Source: Cystobasidiopsis lactophilus
Lineage: Eukaryota; Basidiomycota; Agaricostilbomycetes; Agaricostilbales; Chionosphaeraceae
Assembly: GCA_001599975.1 (NCBI GenBank)
Contig: BCIO01000004.1
Location: 471,434 to 535,433 of the forward strand
Length of the DNA stretch: 64,000 nt
Reading direction: 5' to 3'
Below, in pieces: positions 20,433 through 35,137 of this stretch (its first letter is position 1; every line of letters starts with the position of its first letter). A program made the position numbers and the translations under genes. The notes below the pieces were generated by a model. It was not told where the DNA came from. It ran no database searches and saw nothing but the letters and a program-made list of their open reading frames with translations.

Positions 20433-22156
20433 ATGCTCCACTCGATAGGCTCCGTTTCGAGCTGGGTCGCCCTTTCGGCCCTCGTCTCTGTCGCCTTCTC
20501 AGCGACCTGTGCACCCAATACTAAGCCCTACTACCTTCAAGAGACCTTTGCGGGAGGCAAATGGGACCAGAACTGGGATAAACTAGCAGGCGATGACCGC
20601 TGGGCTCCGCTGGCTGCAGGCGGCGACGGTGAGACCCATGTTACCTGGGTACGACGGCCGAAGAATCTAACTCCAGCGCTCTCACCAGGCCTGGCTTTGT
20701 ATATTCGCGATAACGTGGCGCAGGCTACCCGATTTAGGAGCAAGGTCAAGTTAGTACGTTGCGTCCTGCTTTGCCTCAGGGACTGCGGCCTCCCGCAGAC
20801 CTGTTGTCCTTGTTCCCGCAACTGAATTTTGATTGCAGGACTGGGGCAGTCAGGTCTCAATCCAAATGTCTGCTGCAGCTGTTTCAGGCGTGATGTGAGC
20901 TAGCCGAACGCCTGCGCTCGGAACGCATCTTGATTTTTCGTCCCCTAAGGTCGGACATGACGATATGGACCGAGCAAGGGGAGGGCTTTGGAGAGATGGA
21001 TCTCGAGTTCCTAGGAAGTGCTGCGTCAGTTCAATTCGAGCATGGCTAGACCACTCGTTTGCTGACGTCTCATTCTTGTGACAGAGTTTCGGAGATATCG
21101 CCTCCGATTTGGCCCACCGGCACGGACACAGATACTCTGCCCTTCTCCAACCCCAAGCTCCAAAACTTGGGGAACTGGAAATTCGACGCCGCTGGTCCAG
21201 GCATCGATTTCGGCATCAGCAACCCGACTCCTACCTCAAACTATCTCGACATCCCAGGATTTGACAACTCCAAACCTAACAAGTACGAAGCCCCTTCTGA
21301 AACCAAGCGTACATTTCTTGATGGCGTCCCTAGCTATTCCGTCAAGTTCGAGACGGACAAGATATCATGGACAGTCAACGACAAGCCTTTTGTCACCTAC
21401 ACACGAGGGACCAATAAGAACCTGTGGCCGCCCGTGGGCCCGTGGATGGTCAACTTTGCGTAGGTCGATCCTCACGTTTTCAAGTTGCGCTCAAATGACT
21501 CCCAGAGTGTGGCTGACGCCGTCAAAAACATGGATGGGCCCTTACCCGGGAGGCCAGGCACAGTGAGGGCGCCGGATTTGTTTGACACTTTCGGCTTCGC
21601 TGAATTGGGAGCCAGAATGAGCGTCCAAGGCATATGGATCGATGGTTGCGCCACGAATCTAGACCAAATCTCCGCTACCAGCGTTGAGACGGCCGTGGGC
21701 ACAGGATCTGGGTTGACCGGAGGTCCGACTGGCGCAACGGGCAGTGGCAGCCTCTCTGACAGCGGGACAGCCTCAGTCACAGCCAGCAACACCACAGTTC
21801 CGAAACCCAGTTACCCTTACACCACCACCTGGGCAGATGGCGAAACAGCTGTGTACTTCAATAGCACTGCGTGGTCCGTTTTGGGCGCCTCGACGGCGAG
21901 CCAAACGACCACCGCCACAAACACTACCGCAGCCGCACCCCCGGTCGTGACTTCAACCATACATCTACCGGCTTCAGATAATACCGACACTGGTGGTGCT
22001 GCCATACAAACCGACACTTCAGGACACGGCGGCCACACTTCGGCCACCAAGTCTTCGCCGCCACCTTCTTCTCCAACAGATGCCGGTTTTGGCTATCCTC
22101 CTGCTGCAGCTCTCACTTCCATCTTAATTATTCTCCTACTGGCCCTGTTGTACTGA
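20433..22156 (+). CDS. GH16-like secreted, GPI-type glycosidase/transglycosidase (copy 1 of 3)
   Basis: The signal peptide is MLHSIGSVSSWVALSALVSV. The body reads PYYLQETFAGGKWDQNWDKL, then SDMTIWTEQGEGFGEMDLEF: the E-M-D-L-E matches the ExDxE catalytic motif of GH16 (concanavalin A-like fold; beta-glucanases and Crh-type cross-linking enzymes). Later SVKFETDKISWTVNDKPFVT and NFAVWLTPSKTWMGPYPGG match the distal strands of the same fold. Then come IWIDGCATNL, a long Ser/Thr-rich region, and a hydrophobic end (TSILIILLLALLY) typical of GPI anchoring. Introns: near 20630-20688, 20755-20838, 20895-20949, 21030-21082, 21461-21513 (restores NFAVW) and 21561-21616. Two paralogues follow head-to-tail. 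The likely job is beta-glucan or chitin-glucan remodelling at the wall; the subfamily is uncertain. Confidence -1.
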
Positions 22157-22496
22157 TGATCCCTTATTCGTTCCCCACCAAAATGGGCCACGCTAGAGCC
22201 GGCCTCCAGGGAATTCATCTCTGCGTCAGCTCAGTCCTGTTAACTTTGCACGCCACTCGACGAGTAATGCCTTTTGGACTGCTGCGACCCTCGATGAGAC
22301 AACTGCCGACCACTTGGAAATGTCACCCTTTGTTCTTGGTTGCACTTTCTGACCGACTCCGCTCTGACCAGTTTCATCTTGCTGTGGCTTCTTGACCTCG
22401 GCCATCGTCTCAGCACACGCTCTGTGTGATTCTGTACTGCCTGTCCTGGGCCCCGTTTGCACAGTGACATGTCAACGTCCACGTCGAGTTCGCACC
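22157..22496. other. Intergenic stretch
   Basis: About 340 bp between GH16-like copies 1 and 2. No supported gene; presumably the terminator of copy 1 and the promoter of copy 2. Confidence -1.
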
Positions 22497-24307
22497 ATGG
22501 CTCGGCTGTCAATTTGGGCGGGCTGCTCACTGTTCATAGGCCTTGTAGCGAGCAGCACCTGTCAGAATTACTATCAGTATGATGACTTCTCGAATGGGTT
22601 CGCTGCCAATTGGGATCAGATGGCCGGAAACGATAACTTTGCCCCATTGGCGGACGGCTCGGGTCAGTGCCGAGCCCTGCCGCAGGACATCGCTGACTCT
22701 TGATCAAGGTATGGAAATGTTTCTTGCTGGGCCGGACGGACAGGCAGTCCAGTTTCGGAGCAAAGTGAAGCTGGTGTGTCTCGTCGCATTCTGTTCGGAC
22801 CCAGACTTACGAAATCTGGCTCTGCTCAGTTTTACCCCTTCAAGGTTACTATCGTCATGGTAGGTCATGGCGTACTCGTTTCGTGTCGGCCCTTATCCTC
22901 GGATTCCCCAAGGCGGCATCAACCTCGTCTGCCGTGATGAGCGACATGACCGTGTGGCCGGAAGAGGCACAGCCAGGCTACGGCGAAATCGATTTGGAGG
23001 TAAGGTTGTTCTACTTTACGATCTGGTCCGCCTGACCTCTGTTGCGCCAGATTCTTGGAGGGCGCCCGTACGCCTGATCTCGTTATTTTGTGCTGCGCGG
23101 CTGACAATTCACCTCAGCTTGAACCAATTGGAATGTCCAATTTGGCAACCAGGACTGGGTCTGCCTGCTTTATCGTTAGTCCACGATGGCAACGTCCCGT
23201 CCACCTGGCCGTCCGACCCACAGGGTCCCACCGCCAATTTCGGTGAAGCGATGTGCGTCTTCCAAGCCCAAACCTCATGCGCGTTGACTTACCGAGAGGC
23301 CCAGACCAAACGTCGACCACGTGTACTATGTGGACATGAAGAACACAAGCTTTTCAAATGCCGACTTCCACACATACGTCCTGGATGTCAAATACAATCG
23401 CATTGCTTGGACGGTTGACGACGTCCCGTTCGCCACATACTCTATAGGTGCAGATAGCAGTAAATGGACAGGTGTGAGTACTACCGTCTGCTGCGCTGTT
23501 TGCCGGGCTGACCCATACGACAGCTTGGAGTGAGTGCCCTGCTTCTCGTCGCGTCCCACGTCTTTAATGATCTGCGCAGCCCTTCCTGGTCAATTTTGCG
23601 TGAGTCTCGATAAGACTCTTCAATGCTTTCGTAGGCTTGTAGAGGTCTCAAGTGTGTGGGTTGACCCAACGCGGACGTGGATGGGCAACTGGGACGGCAA
23701 GAAGACGAGGTAGGACATTTACCTTTGTTGGTCCTTGCTGGTGCACTGACTCACTGCAAAATCATGAAGCACATCGGTGAAATTGGTGATCATCGATGGG
23801 TGCGCTACAAATCTTGCCGACTTGACCGGCCTCGCCAATTCCACGGAGTCCGCCACCAAGTCTTCCGCCCATTCGACCAGCGTGTCGTCAACTGGGTCTT
23901 CTACTAACGACTCCAGTGCACCTATCAGCAGCGCTTCTTCTACTACTTCCAGCAAACCTGCCGTTTCTTCGTCCGGCAGCCTCAGCACTTCCGTCCCTAT
24001 CGGTTCGCTTCCACAGTCAAACAGCGACACTGACCTGCCACCTACAACCATCACCAGCACCACTCACGTCGCACAGACTTCTCCGACCTTGACAGACACC
24101 GGAGCAGGCTCAACAGGGACTGGTGGCAACGAGCCTCCTGACCACCCCGACCAGCCAAACTCAGCTTTCCGGGCGACCGGCGGTGTCGCTATTTTCGTTC
24201 TTCCTTCTTTAGTTCTGGCGTTCATCCTTGCACATTGGCTGGTGGAGATGGACGCTTGGAGCGTGCTTGACCGTGTTGAAACGGATCACTCTTGGGGTCG
24301 AGAGTGA
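22497..24307 (+). CDS. GH16-like secreted, GPI-type glycosidase/transglycosidase (copy 2 of 3)
   Basis: The start at 22497 gives the signal peptide MARLSIWAGCSLFIGLVASS, then YYQYDDFSNGFAANWDQMAG, clearly homologous to copies 1 and 3. A short exon near 22929-23000 reads VMSDMTVWPEEAQPGYGEID, the catalytic E-I-D-L-E region, followed by a join to ILGGRP. Then VDMKNTSFSNADFHTYVLDV, RIAWTVDDVPFATYSIG and VWVDPTRTWMGNWDGKK lead to VIIDGCATNLADLTG. A long Ser/Thr-rich tail follows. The gene is cut into many small exons, more than copy 1. A hydrophobic stretch (VAIFVLPSLVLAFILAHWL) is followed by about 20 polar residues if the frame runs to 24307, which is unusual for a GPI signal. A last intron or an earlier stop is possible, so the 3' end is uncertain. 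Confidence -1.
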
Positions 24308-24889
24308 AGGCAACCCGGCTACGAACAAGGACATTGCCACCATAAGAGTTTTCTATGTATTCGACTTACATATAATAGTGCACATGCTGGAACCACGCTT
24401 CTACGACAGACCAAGTGCGCCCGATTTCCCCGATCTTGCCTTCGCTCTACCGTTCAAAAAACTTCAAAACGCACCGCTTGGCTTCACGGCGGCGTGTTGT
24501 TATCCAAATGGAAGCACTAGCGGCTCTTGCCCAGGCTCCAGTGCCCCTTCTGGATGTGGCGAAGTCAATGCCCCTTCGAATCTCGACTCGCCCGTTTTTC
24601 CATAATTGAGTTGGGGTCAACCAACACTACCAAACCCTGCTCTCTGTGCATGATTTGCGCTTCTTGCGCAGTCTGTTATTTCGCGATGCCCGTCTTGAAA
24701 GTGCTTTGAAGGAAGCGCGGTTCGTTGAAGTCTGTCAGTTTCAAGCCCACTGGCCAAACGGCTTCTTAGCACACTGATACCTTCTTGTTCTCCTTGGCGT
24801 TTGAAGTATTGATTACATGCTCTGTGTTGTTCGGCTTCCTCTTCGACAGAGCCCACGGTCAAGCGTCCGCGTCGACGTGCTTAATGCCA
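24308..24889. other. Intergenic stretch
   Basis: About 580 bp between GH16-like copies 2 and 3. Short open frames only; I see no coherent gene. It likely holds the promoter of copy 3. An in-frame upstream ATG at 24884 lies two codons before the chosen start. Confidence -1.
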
Positions 24890-26632
24890 ATGTCTACGGT
24901 GTTGTTATCGATTTGGGCAGCCTGCTCTCTGTTTAATACTGTCATCTCTGCCACCGACTGCCAGCTTTATTATCAACACGACGAATTCCTAAATGGGTCG
25001 TTTGCTCAAAACTGGGACCAGCTTGCGGGCAACGACGACCATGGACCTCTCGAAAATGGTCGTGGTGGGCCTCTTGCTTCATTGGTCCGACATCAGCTGA
25101 GCCGCAGCAGGTCTGGCAATGTACCTCAGTGGCGAGGGAGGAGCTGTCCAATTCCGAAGCAAAGTGAAGCTTGTCTGTCGTCGCTTCGGCTTAAGCTTCG
25201 TCGGGGCTGTCTGTTGACTTGATGTTGCCTCATCAAGGCGTACGGAAGTACCGTTTCCATTGTCATGGTACGTGGTACTATCTCCCGAAGAGCCCTTAGC
25301 TCATCTTTTGTGCGAAGGCTGCCTCAGCTTCCACTGGTGTTATGAGTGACATGACAAGTGGGTGCTGGCCAATGTGGCGTCTGTGTCATGGTGACACTTG
25401 ATGCAGTATGGCCTGAGGAAGGTTTTGGCTATGGTGAAATAGATTTGGAGGTCAGTTCATCCACCTTCTTGCTGGTGCCTACTCAAGAAATGAATGGCAG
25501 ATTCTGGGAGGCCGCCCGTGAATCTGCCTTTTAAAACTCGTTTGACTCTCAACTGACATAGCATTGCAGACTAAATCAGATCGAGTGCCCGATCTGGGCA
25601 GAAGGCTTGAAAACCTCAATCCCACTCAAGTTCGGCCGCTTACTAGCACTTCGACGCCTACGCTAACGATTACAGCAGAAACAGCCCACACGGATGGACA
25701 GCAAGCAACTCATCAGGCCCGACGATAGGCTTTGGGCAAGCAACGTGCGTATTGAGGTGGCTCATCAGCCAATGGCTAATCTTGCTCGAAGGCCGAACGT
25801 CACCCATGCATTCCACGGTCAGTTCGAAATCGCGGAGACCCTAAATAAGCCGCTCCTTACCGAGTGTGCCCAGTCGATATGAAGAACACCAGTTTTCGGA
25901 ACACGGACTTCCATAACTATACAGTGTCATTCGCGCAAGACAAGATCGTATGGCTAGCGGATCACGTACCTTATGTCACGTATACAATTGGCTCCAATCC
26001 AAAACTCTGGGTGGGACAGAGAGTGAGCTCCTTTGATGCTCAGTGGCAATTCTTTGGCTTACAGCACCGCAGCCCTTTCAAGTCAATTTTGCGTGAGTAA
26101 AAGCGGCCTTGAGGTTCGTCTTACCTGCGTACTCATCGACGACAATAGCGTATGGGCACACCCGAACTCGACGTGGATGGGTCTCTGGGATGGCAAGCTC
26201 ACCCAGTGCGTGCTTTCTCTCAACCTTCAGCCTCATCGGATGGTCACTGACATGCACTGAAGTATGTCGGTCAAGTCAGTGACCATCAGGGGATGCGCAA
26301 CCAACTTTGACGAGCTCACCGGCTCGTCGACGACTTCAACGGCGAGGGCAACCGCAACGACGGCCACTTCATCGGAGTCACCCAGCTCAGCAGCCACTCT
26401 GAGTATCTTCGATCCGACTGTTTCAGTATCAGGAGGCGACTCTGCGGCGACAACATCAAATCAAGATCCCATCTCCCCTCCCTCAGTCTCGGACAGCGCT
26501 GGGGATAGCACCTCAACAGATGGAAGCGAGCTTCCTGATCATCCAGAAGACCCAACCTCGGCCGCTTTTCTGCCGACTCGGCCATGCGCCAGCTTCGCTC
26601 TATTGTCGATGATCTCTCTCATGTTACTGTAG
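24890..26632 (+). CDS. GH16-like secreted, GPI-type glycosidase/transglycosidase (copy 3 of 3)
   Basis: Signal peptide MSTVLLSIWAACSLFNTVIS, then LYYQHDEFLNGSFAQNWDQL. Splicing of several tiny exons (near 25121-25170, 25240-25268, 25320-25358, 25407-25450) gives VMSDMT, WPEEGFGYGEIDLE and ILGGRP, retaining the GH16 ExDxE motif. Later DMKNTSFRNTDFHNYTVSFA, IVWLADHVPYVTYTIGSN, WMGLWDGK and SVTIRGCATNFDELTG align with copies 1 and 2. A Ser/Thr/Pro-rich stalk and hydrophobic end (CASFALLSMISLMLL) suggest a GPI anchor. The three-copy tandem arrangement in one orientation points to local duplication followed by considerable divergence. Splice sites in the middle are approximate. Confidence -1.
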
Positions 26633-26767
26633 GAAAAAGTCCAAGAGACAGTGCGGATCTTAGAGACCTCTATTCAAGAATATATTTGCAAAAGACCCTG
26701 CTTAGTTTTTTGTACACCTCGTGCGGTGGTGGGGGTGTTGACTCTAGGTGGAAGCAAAGCGGCTCTC

Positions 26768-30147
<3,380 letters not shown>

Positions 30148-30812
30148 GATTTGTGAGAGGAGCTCGGCGGCGCAGAGGCAAGCTGCACCTTGAGCGCCCT
30201 TTGGCTGACAGAGGCTCAATAACCTTCTGCGCTGGATGCATGAAGCAGCCCTTGCTCTGGTTCGCTTGTGTCTTGGGGTTTAGACCCTAATGAACAAGTA
30301 CAAAATGAAGGCCTGGAGGGCGCAAGTCCGAAACAGGGCTGGCGGCCGCCCCAATTGCTCTGGCTGCCCTCCAAGTCCGCATGATTGTCTGCAGCAGTGG
30401 CGAAGACTCTGCCCGTGTCTTCTTGCCTGCCTCTCTAGACTAGACTGATCAGAGTGCTCCGAGGAAGCTTGAAGCACAGCCTCGGCCTGCCCGATTGCTC
30501 TCTTGCCCTTGCTACTGTATCTCCTTGCTTCAGGCTGGCCTTTCGCCACGCTGTCGGCCCATCGACATGCTGCAATGTACCTCTGTTCAGCGTCATCTTT
30601 CTCCAATCTAATTCTAGGAATGTTACGGCTTCCGAGGAGAGAATCGTGGCGCGGCACTTGGCAGACTCGACCGCCTGCCTTTATGCCCTCCTTTTGTCCT
30701 CATTTCGATGGTCGAGCCGAGAGACTTCTTACACTCTATCGAGGCATGTACTTGCACTGCCTCCTTTAGAAGTACTTAAAGGCCTTTCGCCTTCTTCAAG
30801 GCCAACCACCAG
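30148..30812. other. Divergent intergenic region
   Basis: About 665 bp between the starts of the V-ATPase subunit gene (minus) and a hypothetical gene (plus). No recognisable coding sequence; probably two promoters and 5' UTRs. Confidence -1.
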
Positions 30813-31959
30813 ATGAGCTCTCAAGGAACGGTCTATTACTACCAGGCAAGCAGGCCCTTGATCATGTCCTCGATAGCCGTCTGATTTGCGCGCTCTGTCT
30901 CTCAGAATCTGCCCACGGCTCGAGAAGGATCCCTTGTGGAGCAATTCTTCCGGGAGCTCTTAGTGCTGGTGGGAGAAAGGGCCACAAGTGCAGTCCTTGC
31001 GGTATGTTTATCCCTCGCCGGTGCCCTTCGTCTGGGTACTGTTGTCAAAATTTGTTAAGAACCCTACTGCTGCGGCCACGATCTCAAACCGACGTCTGAA
31101 AGTGTTAAATAAGTTCGGGCCTGCCGTGGAATCGGATCTTGAGGGCGATTTGGACCAGGTAAGAAGGGGCCTCATAATCAGGCGTTACTCATGCTCTTTT
31201 CTAGGTCGACCAGCACTGTGGCGCTAACGAAGAGCCCGCCGAGCACCCAGGGTACTGCTTGGAGCTGGCCCTTTGGGAGTACACGCCATCCAATTCCACA
31301 GAGGGTGTCGTTGACATCAATCTCGAATGGAATGTGAAAAAGGTATGCAGAGGTGGCCTTGCTCCATTTGTGCTGTTGACCCCCATTTCTTGAAGGCTTC
31401 CACAACCAAAACATTTGCCCGCGTCAGAGGCCAGGCTGATAATGTCGACCGCTCAAGGAAGCTCCAGAGTGGCTACTACGTCCTCCACCATCGTTTCCAT
31501 GGCTTGTCGGCCCCACGCGAGCCAAACTTGGGGACATCGTCCCAATTCGCAGCGCGCGGCCACCCTTACGTTCAAGTGGCGTGTCCTGCATCCGTGGCTG
31601 GAAGCTTTATTATGTTCCCAGCTCCGGAATTGAGCCCCCAAGAGCAAGCACGTGCGGCTGCATACGCCAAATTCAAGAGCATCCCTAGGATAATTGGCAA
31701 GACGAAGTTTCTTGACTGTCTCAATGACGCGGCGAAAGCGTATGGGGCCGCATACAGGGACAACTTGCCAAGGTACACTGTCGCTCAATCAATGCTTTTC
31801 GGTTCCGCTAATCTTCCACATGGTCGGCGCCTCTTGGAGTTGTCGGCCTTACCGTTGGCCCAGCTGGGCGCACACAACGCAGCGCTCCAAGTTCTTGAAC
31901 AACGCCACCCGGAAGTGTACCCTCACTACTATCAACCTAAAGAAATCGGGGAACCTTAG
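30813..31959 (+). CDS. Hypothetical protein with a probable GC-AG first intron
   Basis: Family unknown. Phase-0 splicing gives one continuous protein: MSSQGTVYYYQ, then NLPTAREGSLVEQFFRELLV, then ISNRRLKVLNKFGPAVESDL, then VDQHCGANEEPAEHPGYCLE, then ASTTKTFARVRGQADNVDRS and so on to YQPKEIGEP. The first intron, 30846-30905, starts GCAAGC and ends CTCAG with CTGAT inside, so it is a GC-AG intron. The others have GTATGT, GTAAGA and GTATGC donors, two of them with AAG acceptors. The C-terminal half (IPRIIGKTKFLDCLNDAAKA, RRLLELSALPLAQLGAHNAA) looks helical. No signal peptide. Five agreeing joins make the gene credible; no function is assigned. Confidence -1.
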
Positions 31960-32252
31960 AAGGCGAGCACCGTGTTGCCGCTCACGGTGGCAAAACTCGC
32001 CAGTGGGTCTTGGCCTGTCCCTATGGAAGCATGATAGCGCATGATCGCATGATTCTTTGATTGTGAAATCCTAATGTGAAACAACATAACAAAGTCTCAC
32101 GCACACTCATCATGCACGCCCTTCGAAATATGGATCTGTATCTTCTCTGACTCGCAGGACCATCTGTTCGCCTTGAAGACCTTGGGGTGCCCTTGCCCAT
32201 CCCTGGTGTTTCGCGATCTCTGAACGCTTTACCCCATCTCTAGGCTATAACA

Positions 32253-33568
32253 ATGACAGAAGGGCTGCCGCTGGACTTGACGGACTTCTGCCGCTTCCAG
32301 GACCTGCCTACGGAAACGCTGCTGCAAATATGGGCAGAGTATTTCGAAGACCTCGACGCGCCCATGGCCAGTGTCGGCATCACAGAGCAGTTGCAGCTGG
32401 GAGAAGAGCCAGGCCGCAGGCACCTCGCCTTGGTGGCCCGTCTGGCGGCGCTTTCAGGTTCGCTGCGGCCTGCCGTTCTGGCTGCGGGATTGCGGCGGGT
32501 GACTCTATGGACGGGCCGCATCCAAGAAGGTGGATTAGAGAGGCTGCGAGACGAAGAGCTTGCCCCGATCTTGGACTTCGTGCAAAGCAAAGCGGGGTTC
32601 ATTGGGACGCTCGACCTGCTCTGGCAGCTCGCTTCGGACCCAACGCCCGATGTCTTGGCCGCGTTCGACTTCACCATCTTCCATTCGATCCACCTTGTAG
32701 TGGCCTTTTCCGGAAATGACAACCCACAGAAGACAAAACTGCCTCCCAAATTGGCTGCCGCTCGGATCCACGGCCTCACTATGTGCGACGCAGCCGAAGA
32801 TCAATCGCGGTTGCTAGAGCTTTTGCTTCGTCGCGATGAACCAGACGATCCCAACAAGATTCGGCTCGAGCACCTGCGGCGGTTGGACCTCTTTAACTGG
32901 TACCACACTTTTACGGCGGCCTTTGACGCCCATATCATCCCTCCACCCATCACACCTCTTGATCCAACCCTTCGATTCAACTCACTACAATTCTGTCGCA
33001 TCGACTTGCTCCAAAATGCGCACTACCTTTCCATGCTTCCTGCCACTATCTGCCGCCTTGTGCTCAAATACCCTTCCTTGCACGAACCGAGCCTAAACAC
33101 GGCGCAAATTCTGCAGATCATCAGCCAGACGAAGCTCGTGGAGCTTGTTCTTGCCAACGTGGGCTCGGATCTTTCCATCTCGTCGCTGTTTGCCGCCATC
33201 CCATCGTCCCTTCGCTCTCTCCATCTTCAAGCACATCGCTTTGAAGAGTACGACTTCGCAGAGATGTCCGAGTGCTTCAAAGTCTTACACTCCCCCACAT
33301 CTCTCCAAGAGGTGCGCTGGTCGGAGGAATGGGGGTGCGATGGGGCCCGGACCCGCGCTGAGAAGATGTTAGCCGAGCTAGCCAGCTCGAAAGGCGTCGA
33401 CTTCCAATGGTTCCATGACTCACGTCCTTTTGAAGCCGGTCCGGCTGCCCACCCCAACGATCTGCGGCAGCGCTTTCGACAGATCTTCCATTTCTCGAAC
33501 GACGTAGGCTCTTGTTCTTGCTCCCCTTTCAAGTCATGTTGCACACGACTCAGTCCGTATCTCAATGA
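32253..33568 (+). CDS. F-box-like protein
   Basis: The N-terminus MTEGLPLDLTDFCRFQDLPT continues ETLLQIWAEYF, an F-box-like helix set, followed by a long Leu-rich, LRR-like body (LEHLRRLDLFNWYHTF, TKLVELVLANVGSDLSI, SSLRSLHLQAHRFEEYDF). The continuous frame runs on to 33740, but that would fuse it to the signal peptide of the next gene. A GTAGGC donor at about 33504 and CTCAG acceptor at 33552 give a short last exon ending SVSQ with TGA at 33566-33568. Same architecture as the minus-strand protein at 15638-16879, suggesting a dispersed F-box family. Substrate unknown. Confidence -1.
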
Positions 33569-33659
33569 AGCCATCCGCGATCTTAGCGGAATTCATTGTT
33601 GGTGGATACTAAAGTCCGCAGTCCCTCGTCGGGGCTTTCAGCTTCTTTGTCCTACGGCC

Positions 33660-34925
33660 ATGTTTCGCTCATCCTTTGCCCTTTTCTTCGCGTCCGGAAT
33701 CTCAGTAACATCAGGCCATCTTGCAATGTGGCACGAGTAAGAGCTTTGGCTTCCCGAGCGCACCTCAGTGAGCTGAAGTGACCATCAGGTCTATGTACAA
33801 TTTTGACCCGGACGACGGCTACGCTCCTGTGGCTCCGTTATCTGGTCTGCCCTTTACTCAATGGTGGTGGCATGGCTACCAAGATCTACCGCCCAAGGGG
33901 AATGCCACGATGAAGCTACCAGCTGGTCAAACGATTCAAGTGGAGATAGCCTGCGAGAAGGAATTCACAAGCTATGGTGACAATACGTCGGATGATTCAG
34001 AATTCTCGTCCTGCCCCGAGGAGTGAGCTGCATATCTAGTTCCGCGTCGCTTCGGCCTTAAGACCTTCCATCAGTCAAGGTTCTTTGCATCGTGGGCCCT
34101 CTATCATACTCATTGATCTTCAGCTTCTGAATCTCCAAGCGAAGTGAAACTGGACGACAACGGCAACTTGGACAAGAGCACCATGACGGGGTGCGCGCTC
34201 AGCTTTGCCGATTCGAACGACGTGCACGCTGCCATGCCTGAAGACTTCATTGTCTTCTCTGTTAGTACCATTCAACAAAGACACGCCTTCAAAGCTAATA
34301 GGATCGCACGCAGATCAACCAAACATGCCCTGGCCCCCGAGTCGCCCATTTCGATGTGCCAGCGTCGATGCCAGCTTGCTCTCACTCCGACTATTGTCTC
34401 TGCCTGTGGACGTGGCAAGGGATGGACTCCTTCAACGAAATGTACTTGGTTGGCTTCCGTTGCATGCCGACCGGTGTTGCAGAAGGCGTCAAAGTCCTAG
34501 CAGAGGGGCAGGGCAATGCCAAAAACCCTTGGTTCTGGGCCAACAACGGCCACCAGAACATACAGTTTTCCGGAGAGGAAGAGCAAAAGCCTTCTTATCT
34601 CGCTCGTTCCAACTGGACCCAAGATGGCGCCCAGGAAGGGATCTCGACCTCGAACGCCACCGCGCCCTTGAAACATTCAGCGGGAGTCTCGCTCTCCCTT
34701 GCGCTCTCCTCGGGGCTGCAGTCCCCTCCTGTTCTTTCGACTGCAACCTCACTGGGACCCATCGATACCCCTTTAATTACTGTTCAGAATTTGTCCCATT
34801 CGTCCGCCACGTCAGAATCGTCGCAAAAGTACGACCTTCTCGCCTCAAAATCATCGGCGATGCGCTCGTTCGGCGAATTGCCTTTCTTGTATCTAGTTAT
34901 CTGTTTACTTCTTGTGCACTGCTAG
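33660..34925 (+). CDS. AA14-like lytic polysaccharide monooxygenase candidate, GPI-type (copy 1)
   Basis: The signal peptide MFRSSFALFFASGISVTSG is followed by HLAMWHESMYNF after a phase-1 intron (GTAAGAG, about 33738-33789). Cleavage after Gly would expose an N-terminal His, the first ligand of an LPMO copper histidine brace. The body has PFTQWWWHGYQDLPPKGN with a second candidate ligand His, VEIACEKEFTSYGDNTSDDS, TGCALSFADSNDVHAAMPED, VPASMPACSHSDYCLCLWTW and YLVGFRCMP. This pattern matches basidiomycete secreted proteins that I recall as AA14-type LPMOs (reported on xylan), though I cannot confirm the family without a search. A Ser/Thr-rich linker and hydrophobic end (LPFLYLVICLLLVHC) suggest a GPI anchor. 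A paralogue lies at 36859-38218. Confidence -1.
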
Positions 34926-35137
34926 TTTGACGGTCGCCGCGAAAGGTCCCAGAAGTTGACTCGCTCGGCAATTCATCGCAGGGGAAGCGCGAATTTCAAC
35001 CCTGCTCCCCAACATCAGCTCAGCGTCGTGCCATGCGAGGACCTTAAGAGGTTGATCGTTACGCACTGTGGCCTTCCCGGCCGTCGATTGCCACCTTTGC
35101 TCGCCTGCCGCCAAGTTTTCCCAAAGCGAACAATAAA

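Noticed and set aside
33569-33740. F-box-like gene extended to 33740
   Set aside because: The extension ends with a signal peptide followed by HLAMWH, which belongs to the next gene; a good intron gives an earlier stop.
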